64,000 nt of DNA, from positions 310,001 to 374,000 of the forward strand of contig JBBHKE010002706.1 in assembly GCA_037447655.1 (NCBI GenBank). Direction: 5' to 3'. The notes under the pieces were generated by a model that was given only the letters and a program-made list of their open reading frames with translations, made no database searches and was not told the origin of the DNA. This document shows positions 46,640 to 58,820 of this stretch, piece by piece (position 1 is the first letter of the stretch; each line of letters starts with the position of its first letter). The position numbers and the translations under genes are program-made. The stretch is from Zygnema cylindricum (lineage: Eukaryota > Streptophyta > Zygnematophyceae > Zygnematales > Zygnemataceae).

Positions 46640-49600
46640 TGAGTCCATAGGAACAAAAAGAAGTAGCATTGCTAAAACTAAAAAACCACATAACAAGGGA
46701 ATAAACAGAAGGGAAAATCAAGGCAAAAACTACGAAAATACGAAAGGATGGCAGGGAAGTCGAAAACACCCAAAAAAGTAAAACCTAACAAGCAAACCAT
46801 CAAAGGAAAAAACTAACACGTAGCAAAAAACACCCAACAGAACTAAGAATTTAAGGAATGCAACCACGTAATTCCCCGAATCCCGGAGGAGCACGAGGAG
46901 GAAGTTCCGGAACACGCCGTCAATACATAACGGCAATAGACGATCGAAGTAATATAGAAGCCAACACTCGTAGGGCCACGGAAAAACGTTGACGATAAAA
47001 AGAAGTAAGGACAGAAACAGGAGGGCTCCCAGGTCCTTGCCTCTTGAACGAGCGCTGACCACAAGTACGGAAAAACTCGTCCAAAGCCACACCCAAACAA
47101 CCAAATATCTCGACCGCCATCGGAATGAAGCCATCCATAGCGTCGCGATGGGCATAATCACGCTCTTTCCTTTTAGCTGCGTCACGGGTAGCCACTCCCA
47201 TATGCCGAGCCGCTTGGTTGACGACTGTAGTTGAGGTAGGGTTCGTCAAAACAATGTCACCAAATGTACGACGCGCACCATCAAGTAATACAAGGTCCAT
47301 CCGGCGCGAAGGAATAATGTGAGAGACCTCGCGACGAACAGAAAATCCCCCCTTAGAAGCGACAGTAGCGATGGTGTCTCGAATCGTGTCGTGCGCATGA
47401 ATAAACTCGCCCCCGTGGGAGCAACGAAGCAAATGGACCCCGTCAGGCTCGAGAACGTGGCCGCAGGAGCAAACAAGTGAGCCAAGCAAAGGTGGGTGAG
47501 GGAGGCCAAGCCGGAACCTAAGGGTTGTGGTGAACTGAGCAGGGGTGAAACGAAGAGTGGATAAGATAGGGACGGCCAATAGCCAAGCTCCAGAGCCAGG
47601 TCCGCCACAAGATAGAAAACGTGAACGCGCAGAATTGGAAGGAAGCGCCTGAAGAAGCTCGGATTTAATAGCGGCGACAACCCGATCAGAAATGGATTCT
47701 TGAACACGTGCAACTGATGTCGTAACGAGAGTGTAAAAAATCGGCATGTCCTCGATAGCAGCCGGAGTAAGAAAACGTGATGCATCCAAAAGGGACCGTT
47801 GGAAGGCGAGCTCACCATCCGAAACACGAGGAACCACGGCCGCAAGAATAGGAGTGTCGCCGACCAAAAAACGAGAGACAATAGTGGAAGCAACAAGACA
47901 CCAACTCCCCAAATAGGCGACAGGAGCAACACGCGCCGTCGAGAGTAAACCCAAACCGCCAGCCGAGACAAAAAGAGAGGCTTGGATGCGTGCCACAGGC
48001 CCAGACTCGCGATCAAAAGCTCCACGGCCCAACAAAGTATGGAGGACATCCATAAGCCGATCATCGAATGCAAAAAGTGAGGACACAAAGGATGGGGTGG
48101 GAGGGGAAGTCCGAGTAAGGTAGGAGGGCCGGTGAGGGAAACACTGTGTGAGAAGAGCAAAGGCCACTTGGGGATCAGAAAGGTGAGGAAGGTCGTCCAC
48201 GTGGGATAAATCTGTTTGAAGAGCGGAATCAAGGAATGTTGTGACGTATGGATCGGAACCAAGTGGGCAACCTAACACACGAAGGCCTTCAGAAGGAGGA
48301 GGAGTCTGAAAACTAAGAGGGGGAGTGAAAGGAGGAGAAAAAGGACGTGGGGACTAAACAACACACTTAGAGGGCTGGACCGAAAGATTGAGTTTGGCGA
48401 AGCGAGCCTTGAAAAAATCATAGGCATGTATAACTTGATCCGAAGGACCAATAATGTGTGTGTCATCTGCAACTGAAGGGAAGAGGCATGAAGGATAAGC
48501 AGCTGCGGAAGCTCGGAGGGCGCAGTAATGGGCTAGGGCAAACAAAGGGCCCCCAAGAGGATCACCCTGACGAGTGCCAGTCGTTGAGGAAAGTGGGACC
48601 AAATCATCATCAATGGAGAAAGAGAGGCTACTGCTCAGTGAATAGAAAGCTCTCACAAAAGGAAATATCTGGACAATCGGGGAAGGTGCAGCCATAAGCT
48701 CCGAAAAAATTGCATTCCGATCCACTGTATTAAAGGCATTAGAAACATCCACCTGGAGGAGATGGGCATCTAACAAAGCCCGGATCCCATGGACCACGGC
48801 CTCACAACCCCCCCGGGTTGCCTAACCGAACTGATGAGGAGAGAAATAATCATGGAAAGCGGGCTGGAGCTGGATGCAGATGGCGCGAGCCACCAACCGG
48901 TACATTACCTCGCCCACTGCAATAGGGCGGATTCCCCCATTGGGTTTGGTGACAGCTACAAGGCGGGAGGCCGTGAGGAGGTCACAAATACGGGAAGGGA
49001 CAGTGCCAGCCGCAATAAGGGAACAAACTCGAAAAAACATATCAAAACCTCGGGCACCAGATTCCGGAGGCAAAACGTCGCGAAATAGCTCATAAACAGT
49101 GCCCGAAGGACCCACTACTGAAAGATGTGGAGAAGTCGTAAGGGCTTTAATAAAAGAGTCTCGATCCAAGATCAAACACTTTGGCGGCTCGAAGGTGTGA
49201 ATAGAGAGGGACTGAGGGGTAGGAGCTGGTGGATGAAGAGCCCGGAGAATCTCAACAGTCGCAGAAGACCGAGGAGCAAGATTAAATGGCTGGAGGGCCG
49301 GAACCGCTCGAGAGAGCTCACCCACTCGACCTAAATGAACCGCACGACGATAGGAAGATGGCACATCTGAAGTCCGAGATGTACGACGTGGAGTGAAAGA
49401 AGCACTCGCAACTCGATCCCTGTGCTCGGCATGAAGGGCCTGCCAATCACCTCGAAGGAAACGTCGACATCGGGCCATAGTTTCTCGGGCCCCGCTACCA
49501 CCCCCCACGGCCAGGTAAGACTAGAACCCAAAGTGAAAACATGAAAAGGAGGTGCCAAGGTCCAACATCTGTGGGATCCAAATAAATACGGGACAAAGGA

Positions 49601-50506
49601 AGGTGGAGGGCGTCGTGTACGATAATCCGCACAGCCATGGGAATCCGCGTGTATAATCGCGGACGGGGGGCCCCCAAATCATAAGCTCCGAGCACGTCTA
49701 AATCGCGTACAAATGCCCAATCTTCGCTCGTAGGTCCGGACGGGAGTATGGTGGAAGAAAGGGTACTGGAGGAAGGGCCGCTCTGGGCCAAAAATTGTTG
49801 ACAACTCTTTGTATGTCGGGCAATACCGGCACCGTTTGCGAAATGGTTATGACACCCGCTACATTCTATCCGTGTTGTGGCTTGTGTGCGAGGTTTAGGT
49901 GGAGGAGGTGAACGAGGGAGAAGAGGTGAGGGTGCACGGCCGGACATGGTTATTGAATGAGAGGGAGAAGCATGGGACGTAATAGAGGGAGAGGAAGGGG
50001 GAAATGGGAAGGAGGAAAGGAAACCATGGGAAATAGATGGTGGAAATGGTACTGGGACGAAACCTTTTTTTTTTTTTTTTTCCTCGGTTGTGTGTGTGTG
50101 TGAGCGTTTGTGTGTTGGCGTTAGGGTTTGAGGTGTGTGTAATTTTAGTGAGAGGAAATGGGGCGTTTGGCGTTGAATTGAAGGGGGGAAGGAGTTTAAG
50201 GATTACGGATGGGGGCCGCACCTATGATTTCGCCCGTGGGCGTGCGGTTGGCAGCGGCCGCAGGCTAGATCTTGAGGTACATGGCGACGGGGAACAGAGG
50301 CCGTCGCGTAGTGGGGAAGAAGAAGACAAAAATCAGATCCGGAGGTACATGGCGACGGGGAGCAGGTGCCGTCGCGTAGTGGGGAAGAAGAAGACAAAAG
50401 TCAGATCCGGAGGTACATGGCGACGGGGAGCAGGTGCCGTCGCGTAGTGGGGAAGAAGAAGACAAAAGTCAGATCCGGAGGTACATGGCGACAGGGAGCA
50501 GGTGTC
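46640..50506 (-). mobile_element. R2-like non-LTR retrotransposon, broken
   Basis: Minus-strand element with 68-bp monomers in the 5' region, one long open region coding for zinc finger, RT and C-terminal endonuclease-like domains, and a short 3' region without a poly(A) tail. Its ends are inferred from where the flanking duplicated segments X (left) and Y (right) stop. It lies between X and Y, which are adjacent in the other copy (52,935-54,268). No target-site duplication was recognised. Confidence 0.75.
46920..49947 (-). pseudogene. Non-LTR retrotransposon ORF: C2H2, RT, endonuclease-like domain
   Basis: Start ATG at 49,947 (MSGRAPSPLLPRSPPPPKP). The N-terminus holds a C2H2 finger, CSGCHNHFANGAGIARHTKSC, as in R2-type elements. 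A frameshift lies near 49,500. The RT region covers 48,360-49,300: VTKPNGGIRPIAV, LQVDVSNAFNTVDR, GTRQGDPLGGPLFALA and VADDTHIIG (motif C, usually F/Y-ADD). TAG at about 48,820 and TAG at about 48,354 interrupt it. The C-terminal 452 residues include CSCGHVLEPDGVHLLRCSHGG (Cys/His cluster) and RRMDLVLLDGARRTFGDIVL, which has the spacing of a PD-(D/E)xK restriction-like endonuclease. Related RT proteins occur in algae and bryophytes. Confidence 0.8.
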
Positions 50507-50510
50507 GTTA
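50275..50510 (-). repeat. 68-bp tandem repeats at the 5' end of the non-LTR element
   Basis: Three full units and one partial unit, with the shared ATGGCGACGGGGA starting at 50,281, 50,349, 50,417 and 50,485 (exact 68-bp spacing). The period is not a multiple of three, so open frames through it are artefacts. The position upstream of the ORF resembles the promoter monomers of some LINEs. Confidence 0.93.
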
Positions 50511-51624
50511 TGGTTCTCACTGTCAATAGCTTCCCTTTCTTGTGCTTGCTGTTTCAGTGTTTGTACCTACCATATAAAAAGTGTATTTGCGAGGGTGGTA
50601 TTCTATCAGTTTTGAGTGTTATTCCAATTTACAATGAAGATTGTCCATTTCATATGCGCTCGTCAGTGCACTGTACCGCTATTAGCGTTATGTTTTTACT
50701 GCCGTATCAATTAATTTTATTTGGTACACATGTCTGACTTTCATTTGGAGAGTGCCAATTGGAAAAATTGTCTGAAGTCTCCAGCGGTAATTACATTGCC
50801 ATTTAGTTGTGTTTACTCACATGGACAGGTTTATTGTGAACGAAATATTATGAGTTCATCATTTTCTCAACCCATTCATAGAGTTAAAAAAAAATGAGTA
50901 TAATAAGGTGTTTTTAACGACAATAACCATTTTTACCCTCATTTTTGTCTTTGCTTTTTTTAACTGTGATGCCTTGTGGCATTACAGAAATAACCTTTGA
51001 CTCCGTTGGAATGTGGAACACACCTTAAAGAGCATTTCTGAAATGTGCCTCCACTGTATAGCTGATACAACCTTTTAAATACCAAAATATGCATATTTAC
51101 AATAAACGTAGATACTCCAGTGCTAGATCATCCTTGCCCTACCAATCAAAACACGCTAGAACCCCCCATTAACATTCTTTTCTCCCATGTACCCAGAAAG
51201 TTTACCATCGTGCTTTCTTGATATAATTCTTATTATTGACTAACATCATGACCAAACACCGTATCAATCGAAGTAACCAAACCAAAAAAATGAACCAAAC
51301 ATATGCACATTTTTACATCATCACAATAAAATGAACATCCTCCATGAAAGCTCTTTCCCACAAAAATTTGCACAAACAGCCTTTCCGCAACATAAATGGT
51401 AATCAGATTGCTGACATAAACATTGTTTACACGACCAATTCACAAATACTAATAACAGACTGAATTAAAAAGCACGATGGTAAACCATCTGATTTACAAA
51501 TCCTATGGATTAGGCCACAAAATGCACAGGTACACCTTTAGTTTGCTGAACTTTTTTTTCATTGTCCTTGTTTTCCTGATACTGTTTTCCTTCCTCGTCT
51601 CCCCAACACTGTTTATTATTCTGT
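50507..51624. repeat. Duplicated segment Y, left copy
   Basis: About 1.1 kb matching 53,165-54,268 on the same strand, from CACTGTCAATAGCTTCCC to TCCTTCCTCGTCTCCCCAA. Small indels differ between copies (for example ATGAGTATAATAAGG versus CGTTTTGAGTGTTTTAAGG). I see no gene in it. Confidence 0.9.
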
Positions 51625-52480
51625 TTGGAAATACCTATTTTAGTATTGTACGGTTCGGAAAGCTCGAAAGGACCTTTTTTTTCAATCTTGGTTTTTATTT
51701 TTTTTGGTAAATTTCATCATAAGATCCTACGGTTTAAAAAGTCTGGAAGGACCTTTCTTTAAAAACCACTTTTTCTCAATCTTGGTTTAATTTATTTTTT
51801 TAAATCTTGTTTGTAAATTTCCATCATAGGATTGTACGGTGCGAAAGCTCGGAAATTCTTATCTCTAAAAATATTTTTTTTTTCCAACTTTGGTTTCATT
51901 TTATTTATAAATTCTCATCTTAAGATCGTACGGTGCAAAATTTTGGAAGGACCTTCCTCTATAAAACCCTTTCTTTTTTGTCAATCTTGGTTTTATTCTT
52001 GTTTTTTCCTTTGTTTGTACATTTCCATCATAGGACCACATGGTTGTAAAAGCCCAAAAAAGACCTTCCTTTAAAAAACTCTTTCTTTTCTCAATCTTGG
52101 TTTTTGTTTTTTTACTTTGTTTGTAGATTTCAATCATAGGATCCTACGGTGTGGAAGCTCGAAAAGACCTTCTTTTAATAGAATTTTTCTTTCCAATTTT
52201 GGTTTTATTTTGTTTTTTTACTTTGTTTGTAGATTTCCATCATAGGATTATACAATGCGAAAACTTAAAAGAACCTTCCTCTAATAGAGTTTCTTTTCTC
52301 AACCTTGGTCTTTTTTTGTTTGTAGATTTCCATCATAGTCATATGGTGAAAGGGCTTGAAAGAACTTTCCTTTAAAGAAACCCTTTTTTTTTTCAATCTT
52401 GGTTTTATTATGTTTTTTTCCTTTGTTTGTAGATTTCCATCATAGGATCCTATGGTGCGAAAGCTCGAAAAGATCTTCCC
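51625..52480 (+). repeat. Minisatellite of about nine units repeating an ADH splice acceptor
   Basis: Units of 90-110 bp, each with a T-rich stretch, TTTGTAG-like acceptor, then ATTTCCATCATAGGATCCTA and GCGAAAGCTCGAAAAGA. Copies start near 51,637, 51,711, 51,818, 51,911, 52,020, 52,126, 52,231, 52,325 and 52,433. The last copy leads into the real exon. Upstream copies have lost the AG or reading frame to different extents; those at about 52,126, 52,231 and 52,325 still have TTTGTAG. Confidence 0.88.
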
Positions 52481-52627
52481 ACTTTGGTGAAGATGGTGGA
52501 AAGTGGCCGATTGGACGTCGCGTCCCTCGTGACGCAAAGTCACAAGTTGGAGGATGCTGGGGACGTATACGAGGCGTTGGATCGAGGCGAGATTTTGGGA
52601 CGAGCAATTATCGACATGGAGTTGTGA
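52433..52627 (+). pseudogene. Last exon of a zinc-type alcohol dehydrogenase, isolated
   Basis: After the acceptor TTTGTAG the frame is open for 64 codons to TGA at 52,625. It begins ISIIGSYGAKARKDLP and contains LVKMVESGRLDVASLV, then ALDRGEILGRAIIDMEL. This is the C-terminal end of medium-chain, zinc-dependent alcohol dehydrogenases (glycine-rich loop after the Rossmann fold, then the closing G-R-A-I/V strand). No upstream exon is recognisable: the region before it is the minisatellite, segment Y and the retrotransposon. It may be a relic, or the 3' end of a gene whose other exons lie far upstream with huge introns. The exon itself has no defect, so loss of function is inferred from context only. 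Confidence 0.75.
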
Positions 52628-52934
52628 ATGGGAATACGAGTTTCTTGATTCGAATGTGAATAGGAGCATGATTTTTTGGTGTGAATGTGAATAAGATTTT
52701 TTTTTTTGGAGCTTTGTTTTGAATGTGAATATGGATTTGTTTTTTTTAATTTGAATGTAAATCTGAACAAGGGTGAGGGTGTGGATGGATGTGGAGAATA
52801 ATAGAGTTTTTGAATTCTTGGACGTTGACCATAAATAATGTTTATAAAACCATGTTTAATATGGTATAGTGTTGAGCACTCGATTTTTTGTACCGGTTTG
52901 AACAATTGTACTTTCAATACCAAATCCTCCAAAA

Positions 52935-53140
52935 ACTTGTTTAGAAAATGGCGAATATAAAATGTACCAGAGAATTTTATCGCCGTCTTTTACCGATTTA
53001 CCATATTATACGGAAAATAAAATGTTGTGTACATGACATGATAATTTTAAAACATGTTTCACGTGTCACAATTCACTAAAATAGATCATGTGCCTTTGAC
53101 ATGGAAAGACCAAAATATATACTAAGATTCTTGTGCAGGT
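52935..53140. repeat. Duplicated segment X, right copy
   Basis: Matches 46,384-46,590. Here X is followed within 30 bp by Y, the arrangement that was presumably ancestral. Confidence 0.9.
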
Positions 53141-53164
53141 CGATTTGATCCAAAAGAAAAAGGA

Positions 53165-54268
53165 TATATGGTTTCCACTGTCAATAGCTTCCCTTTCTTG
53201 TGCTTGTTGTTTCAGTGTTTGTACCTACCATATAAAAAGTGTATTTGTGAGGGTGGTATTCTATCAATTTTGAGTGTTATTCCAATTTACAACGAAGTAG
53301 TATGAAGATTGTCCATTTCATATGCGCTCGTCAGTGCACTGTACCGCTATTAGCGTTATGTTTTTACTGCCGTATCAATTAATTTTATTTGGCACACGTC
53401 TGACTTTCATTTGGAGAGCGCCAATTGGAAAAATTGTCTGAAGCCTCCAGCGGTAATTACATTGCCATTTAGTTATGTTTACTTACATGTACAGGTGTTT
53501 TGTGAACGAAATATTATGAGTTCATCATTTTCTCAACCCATTCATAGAGTTAAAAAAAAACGTTTTGAGTGTTTTAAGGTGTTTTTAACGACAATAACCA
53601 TTTTTACCCTCATTTTTGTCTTTGCTTTTTTTAACTGTGATGGCATGTGGCATTACAGAAATAACCTTTGTCTCCGTTGGAATGTGGAACACACCTTAAA
53701 GAGCATTTCTGAAATGTGCCTTCACTGTATAGCTGATACAACCTTTTAAATACCAAAATATGCATATTTACAATAAACGTAGATACTCCAGTGCTAGATC
53801 ATCCTTGCCCTACCAATCAAAACACGCTAGAACCCCCCACTAACATTCTTTTCTCCCATGTACCCAGAAAGTTCACCATCGTGCTTTCTTAATATAACTC
53901 TTATTATTAACTAACATCATGACCAAACACTGTATCAATCGAAGTAACCAAACCAAAAAAATGAACCAAACATATGCACATTTTTACATCATCACGATAA
54001 AATGAACATCCTCCTTCATGAAAGCTCTTTCCCACAAAAATTTGCACAAACAGCCTTTCCGCAACATAAATGGTAACCAGATTGCTGGCATAAACATTGT
54101 TTACACGACCATTCACAAATACTAATAACAGACTGAATTAAAAAGAACGATCGTAAACCATCTGATTTACAAATCCTATGGATTAGGCCACAAAATGCAC
54201 AGGTACACCTTTAGTTTGCTTTGTTTTCCCGATACTGTTTTCCTTCCTCGTCTCCCCAATACTGTTTA
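53165..54268. repeat. Duplicated segment Y, right copy
   Basis: Matches 50,507-51,624. No gene recognised. Confidence 0.9.
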
Positions 54269-54607
54269 CTCACGCTAAGTTTCAAACTCAAGTACACTAC
54301 TTCTGAAAGCAGGAAACCACAGACTATACACAGTGATTTGTTATAAGCGGTTTATATAGATTTACAAGCATTGGCTACACCGACTAAGAATGTTGAAAAA
54401 CATATAAAAAAATACGTATACTATGGTACTTTTCTGTAACCTTGCGGATGCTTTCTATTGTCCAAGCATTTGAGCTTCCATTGTAAGCACATTTAACTTC
54501 TCATTAAATTTGAATGCAATGGAGATGTGAGTTTAGACGCACATATCAGATGTCAAATATCCTCAATTATCCTTTTTCGACTTCGACAGATATTGCTTTT
54601 GGAGGCT

Positions 54608-57304
54608 CTAGTTTGTTGTTATGCGGAAACTGTCGCCTACTGAAGACTTCGCAGCCACGTCATATTGAGCAGTATATGATCCTCCCTTGAGCTCATTCTT
54701 TTCAACCTCGGGTGGAGCATTAAGAAATGCCCAATTACTTTTCGTCCACCTGAACATAAAAGATAAGTTTTAGTAATGGTACTGCCCACCTATGTTTCTA
54801 GCAAAAAATCAACGTCGATACGATTTGTGTGCAACATTCTGAAAAGACTTAGGAGGCTTGTTATAGGAGACCATCAACAAGGTAAAGCGCTAGTACCAAA
54901 AACTGTATGCGTCAAAAGGTTGATGTTTATTTACATGTTACTTGATAATATTTGGAATCAAAGACATTTCAGGATCACATTTCTTGTAGAATAAACATTT
55001 CTCACTATATGTTTGTTACTCAGTTTGCTTCAACCCATTAAACTAAAATCATCAAGCAAATTGCTCGTGATTTTTCCTTGGGAGTTCTGAAAACAGCAAT
55101 ATCTATAACAAAGACCTCCCTATACCATGCGACATTAATCGCCTTCTTCTTCGGTATGGGTTGAACAACAAGCACGAATATGTATTTGAAATATACCGCA
55201 AGTCATAGTAACATCACTTCAGTGATTCGTCAATAGTCACCTCAAATGTACAGATTGCAATCACTAAACAAAGATTAAAAAGATTAGGAAGAAAACCCTT
55301 TTTGAAATGTGTGAAACCACTCATTGAGAAAAGTTGCCACTACAATCTCTCCAACAGACTTCTATGTCAGTTGGAGAGTAGAGCTGCCAAAAAATATTTC
55401 GAACCGAATTTGAAAAAACAATGGACGAAATCTATGTCTAATACTTGCGTAACAACAAAAAAAGTACCAGTGCCTGAATGAAACAAGCACAGATTTAATC
55501 CAAATTCCCGATGAAAAAAACAATAACAACATGCCACGTGATGGTAACGGATAACGGCACATGAAAATAACAAAAAAATTATGCGGTTATTTAGCAGCTC
55601 ACCAATCCTTGACACGAGCTTTCTTCTCCACATCTGTCAAATTCTCAGGATCATCAGCTGAAAATGGGTTCGAAGAACTCTTGGCATCTACCTGATCCTG
55701 TCATCGCCAAATTGAGGCAATTAATGTCAAATATCAGAAAGGTGAGCAGAATGCTAAAAAAGCAGAGATAAAAACTGGCTCACACTGCAGCAGCAATATA
55801 CTCTCAACACATAGCATTAAGTCCCATAGTACACTTCAGAAAGAATAAGTTTAGTACAAATGAAAATAATTCAGTTGTTGCAACGATCACGCAGCTGTAC
55901 AGTCAATCATGTCCTTACATATACAACTGTTGTATTCACAATTATATTGTAATTATGCTCAGTAAGCTGCTCAACTAGTCAGCTTTCGAACATGCTTCTC
56001 GTCTGTCCAATCTCTTAGAATAGATACTAAGAGCTCATGTGCATACATAAATTTCAAGTTAACTGACGGTCAATGACTCCATCACAACAGCATTAAATAT
56101 GCAAATGAAGACATCAAAGCGCAACTTTTAAGCAAGAAGCTATCACAATTTAGATACAAAAAGAATCAGAAAAAGAAGCAGTCAATACATCAAACTACAA
56201 TTGTAAGCAAAAGCATCAGAAAGAGGGACCACTATACAAAAATAAACGCAAAGCATGCAACGCATACACATGGTATCAGCTCACCTCAGAGTCTGTAGTT
56301 GAAACAGGTGCTTCTGTCTCCCGAAGGCTTTCCATATGGCTGGCAACATGAGCCTCGTGTTCTTCATGTTGAGCCTTCCTAAGCTTCCAAAAATTTTCAA
56401 TTTCGTCTCTAGTGAAGGACCCCTTCCGATTCAAACCTGCAAACAGTTATAAGACCACTAAAATAAGCACAAACAGCAGACGTGACATTAAAGAAAAATT
56501 CATATATTCTCAAAAAAGAAAGACAAAGAGAACGTGAAAATAGCTCCATGCCGTCAACCTGAGAAAGTAGAAATCAAATCGACAAAATCAATTCTTATCT
56601 GACAAAATTACCACACAATTTGATTCACCACGGCAGCATAGAAACACCGGAAAATAACAAAATTTATTGAAGATACCAACTTAATCCCATTGTAAGAAAC
56701 ATGTTAAAAAAGAATGACGTCTCCGAAAAAATACAAATCTTCTAAAAAACAAAAAATAACAATAAAAAAAATTACATCAATAGACAAAGAGCCTGGATAA
56801 AGATGCAGGTAAGGTCAATGTTGTTCAGCAGAAAATAACTACCAGGACTTACATTGGAAGTTATGCTTCTGAAACTATATATTATGCATTTGATTTCTGA
56901 AAATATAGGACGTACAAAACAATACTACATCATAGCAACAAACACTTTTTATTTTCTTAATTGCAGGCTGTCAATAACTTTTGGCTGCATTCAGCTTAAG
57001 CAGAATCTGACAAAACATTCAGAAGCTCCTAGTAATTATTACGCTGACTAAATGTGAGCCAAACTTGTAAAAATTTACCGCAAAATCCAATATTTAAAAC
57101 CCAGTAGATAAACTTAGGCACACACCAATCTATACTATTTCAAATACAGGAATGAACACAATTTCTAAAGTCAAGCTAAAATTTGTCCTTAAGAATCTGG
57201 TTTAAAGAAAGAAAAAAAAATGCATCGGGTTAAAAAACCTTGAAACTAAAGTAATCACCTTTACTGGCTTGCTGACTTGTCCAGCCAGCCATCAAGGAGC
57301 CCAT
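54608..57304 (-). CDS. Unrecognised 144-residue protein, four exons
   Basis: Exons on the minus strand: 57,259-57,304 (ATG), 56,285-56,436, 55,603-55,697, 54,608-54,749 (TAG at 54,608-54,610). All introns are GT-AG and phases agree (1, 0, 2), giving one frame of 144 residues. It starts MGSLMAGWTSQQASKG, has a charged helical segment FTRDEIENFWKLRKAQHEEH, an acidic Ser-rich middle (TTDSEDQVDAKSSSNPFSAD), and a C-terminal part with WWTKSNWAFLNAPP and YDVAAKSSVGDSFRITTN. No signal peptide or membrane segment is visible. An acceptor-like TTTATTTGCAG 15 bases before the ATG suggests an intron in the 5' UTR. I do not recognise the family. The conserved phases and lack of any defect indicate a functional gene, probably nuclear or cytosolic. 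Confidence 0.8.
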
Positions 57305-57319
57305 GTCTACAAATAGTTC

Positions 57320-58570
57320 TGCAAATAAAACAGTATTGGAAAAGCAAATAAACTACAATACTACAATACTATACCAATAATAAAGATAGTTTTCACGTTT
57401 TACAATTGCCTTTGCTTTAAAACCTTATAGTTGTCTGTCAAAGCTCCTTTGTACTTTGTCAAGACTCGTTTGTACCATGTTGCAAAGACAGCAGTTTGAT
57501 TCCTTCTGCGTACAAAGTCACAAGCTGCAGCCTGACGTCTTGATTCCAGGCTTTCAACTTTCAAGACATCACAAGTTTTCTGGGCAGTTTAGGCTATGTA
57601 CTATTTTCATCCATCGGGCAGAAGAAATTTCCAGATGGTTTTTTTTTTTTTACTTGCACAATGTTTTTGGAATTCTTCGTCATTTGTCGGGACTACGGTA
57701 TCTTCTCATTGTCCAAGACAGAAAGAAAGAATGGGTAGCTACGGAATTGTCGGTGCATTAATAGTTGCTTTGGGGTCAAACAAAAACACATTTCCACGAA
57801 AAGATATCCACGTCAGCAGCCACATTTGCTGTGTTGTTCAAACTTCAAAATCCGTACATAGAGCCAAATCCGTACGTAGAGCCAGATATTTATTCGTAAG
57901 CAGGAACGATCCCACAAACTGACAAAGGTTTGTAAACAGGCCTTCAGACCATGGAAAATACTCTGAACAGCGATGTACAAAATGGATATGAAGCGGATAT
58001 TATTAAAGTACATAAGTCGTACATTATTCTGTCCAATCTGAGCAGCCTTTTCTCGTTCTTGGACAAAAAGCACGCATATCTATCGGTAGCCAGACGTTCC
58101 AAGCATTGAGCATTCGTGCTTTCAAGTCACAGCCATGTCACTTCACATCGTCAGCATTAGAGCCCAGAGCAAATTACAACTTTTCGTGGCACGTGTACCG
58201 TTACGTTATGTTCTTGTTCGTTGTGCAACGTGTGATGAAACCGACAAATGTCGGTCTCGATAGAATGCAAACGAGTGAATGGACACATCAATGCCAACGT
58301 GGGCCACCGTGGAACCTGATTGTTGGCACCTGCATACGTGTACAGAGCGCTGTGCGATTGAATATTTACGACATGAACGTGGATGACCACGACGGGGCAT
58401 ACAATCAGCGCTGTACGACCTACAAAGTACCAAGCCATAGAGGCGGGCGCTGCTTCGGTGAACGCATACAGTCGTACTAATCCTCCGTATGACTTTAGAC
58501 TTATGACTTGGCCTCCGCGACTTTTAGGGCCAAAACGGCGAAAGTACGACTGCCGAATGCTCAACCTACA
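57320..58570. other. Intergenic region upstream of the 144-residue gene
   Basis: Presumed promoter and first untranslated exon of the minus-strand gene. Open frames on both strands at 58,100-58,560 overlap each other and look random. No transposon end recognised. Confidence 0.4.
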
Positions 58571-58576
58571 GAGCTG

Positions 58577-58820
58577 CAGTGCAGTACACCGTGAATCGTT
58601 ATTACTTATTAGCGAACAAGTTAAATTAGCGCATGAGAATAATTACCGTTATTAACGTTAATTGGGAATTTGAAAATTTTAAAAGAAATCATTTACTCTA
58701 ATTAAAAATTAGGGTTTTTTTTAAATAGTATTGATAATTCTATTTGAGAACTTGGGAAAAAATTGGGGGAACCGAATTAGCATTAAATACGCTAATAACG
58801 ATTCACGGTGTAGTGCACTG
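58577..58820. mobile_element. MITE-like foldback unit 1
   Basis: 28-bp inverted repeats (58,577-58,604 and 58,793-58,820, one mismatch), core TACACCGTGAATCGTTATTA, around 188 bp of AT-rich sequence. GTGCA occurs at both outer ends (58,579-58,583 and 58,813-58,817) and may be a target duplication. No coding content. Confidence 0.65.

Noticed and set aside
50203-50465. Overlapping open frames with repeated Ser/Pro-rich peptides
   Set aside because: They lie in the 68-bp tandem repeats, whose period is not a multiple of three, so all frames repeat by chance.
52265-52669. 134-codon minus-strand open frame over the ADH exon
   Set aside because: It runs antisense through the minisatellite and the ADH exon, whose plus-strand reading has clear family similarity and a splice acceptor.
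50507-54268. Y copies read as the two LTRs of one retrotransposon with the ADH exon inside
   Set aside because: Y does not have TG...CA ends, no primer site or polypurine tract lies next to it, and the X segment is duplicated with it, so a segmental duplication fits better.
58106-58655. Several overlapping frames of 75-135 codons on both strands
   Set aside because: Both strands are open over the same bases with no family similarity, as expected from a locally GC-richer stretch with few stops.
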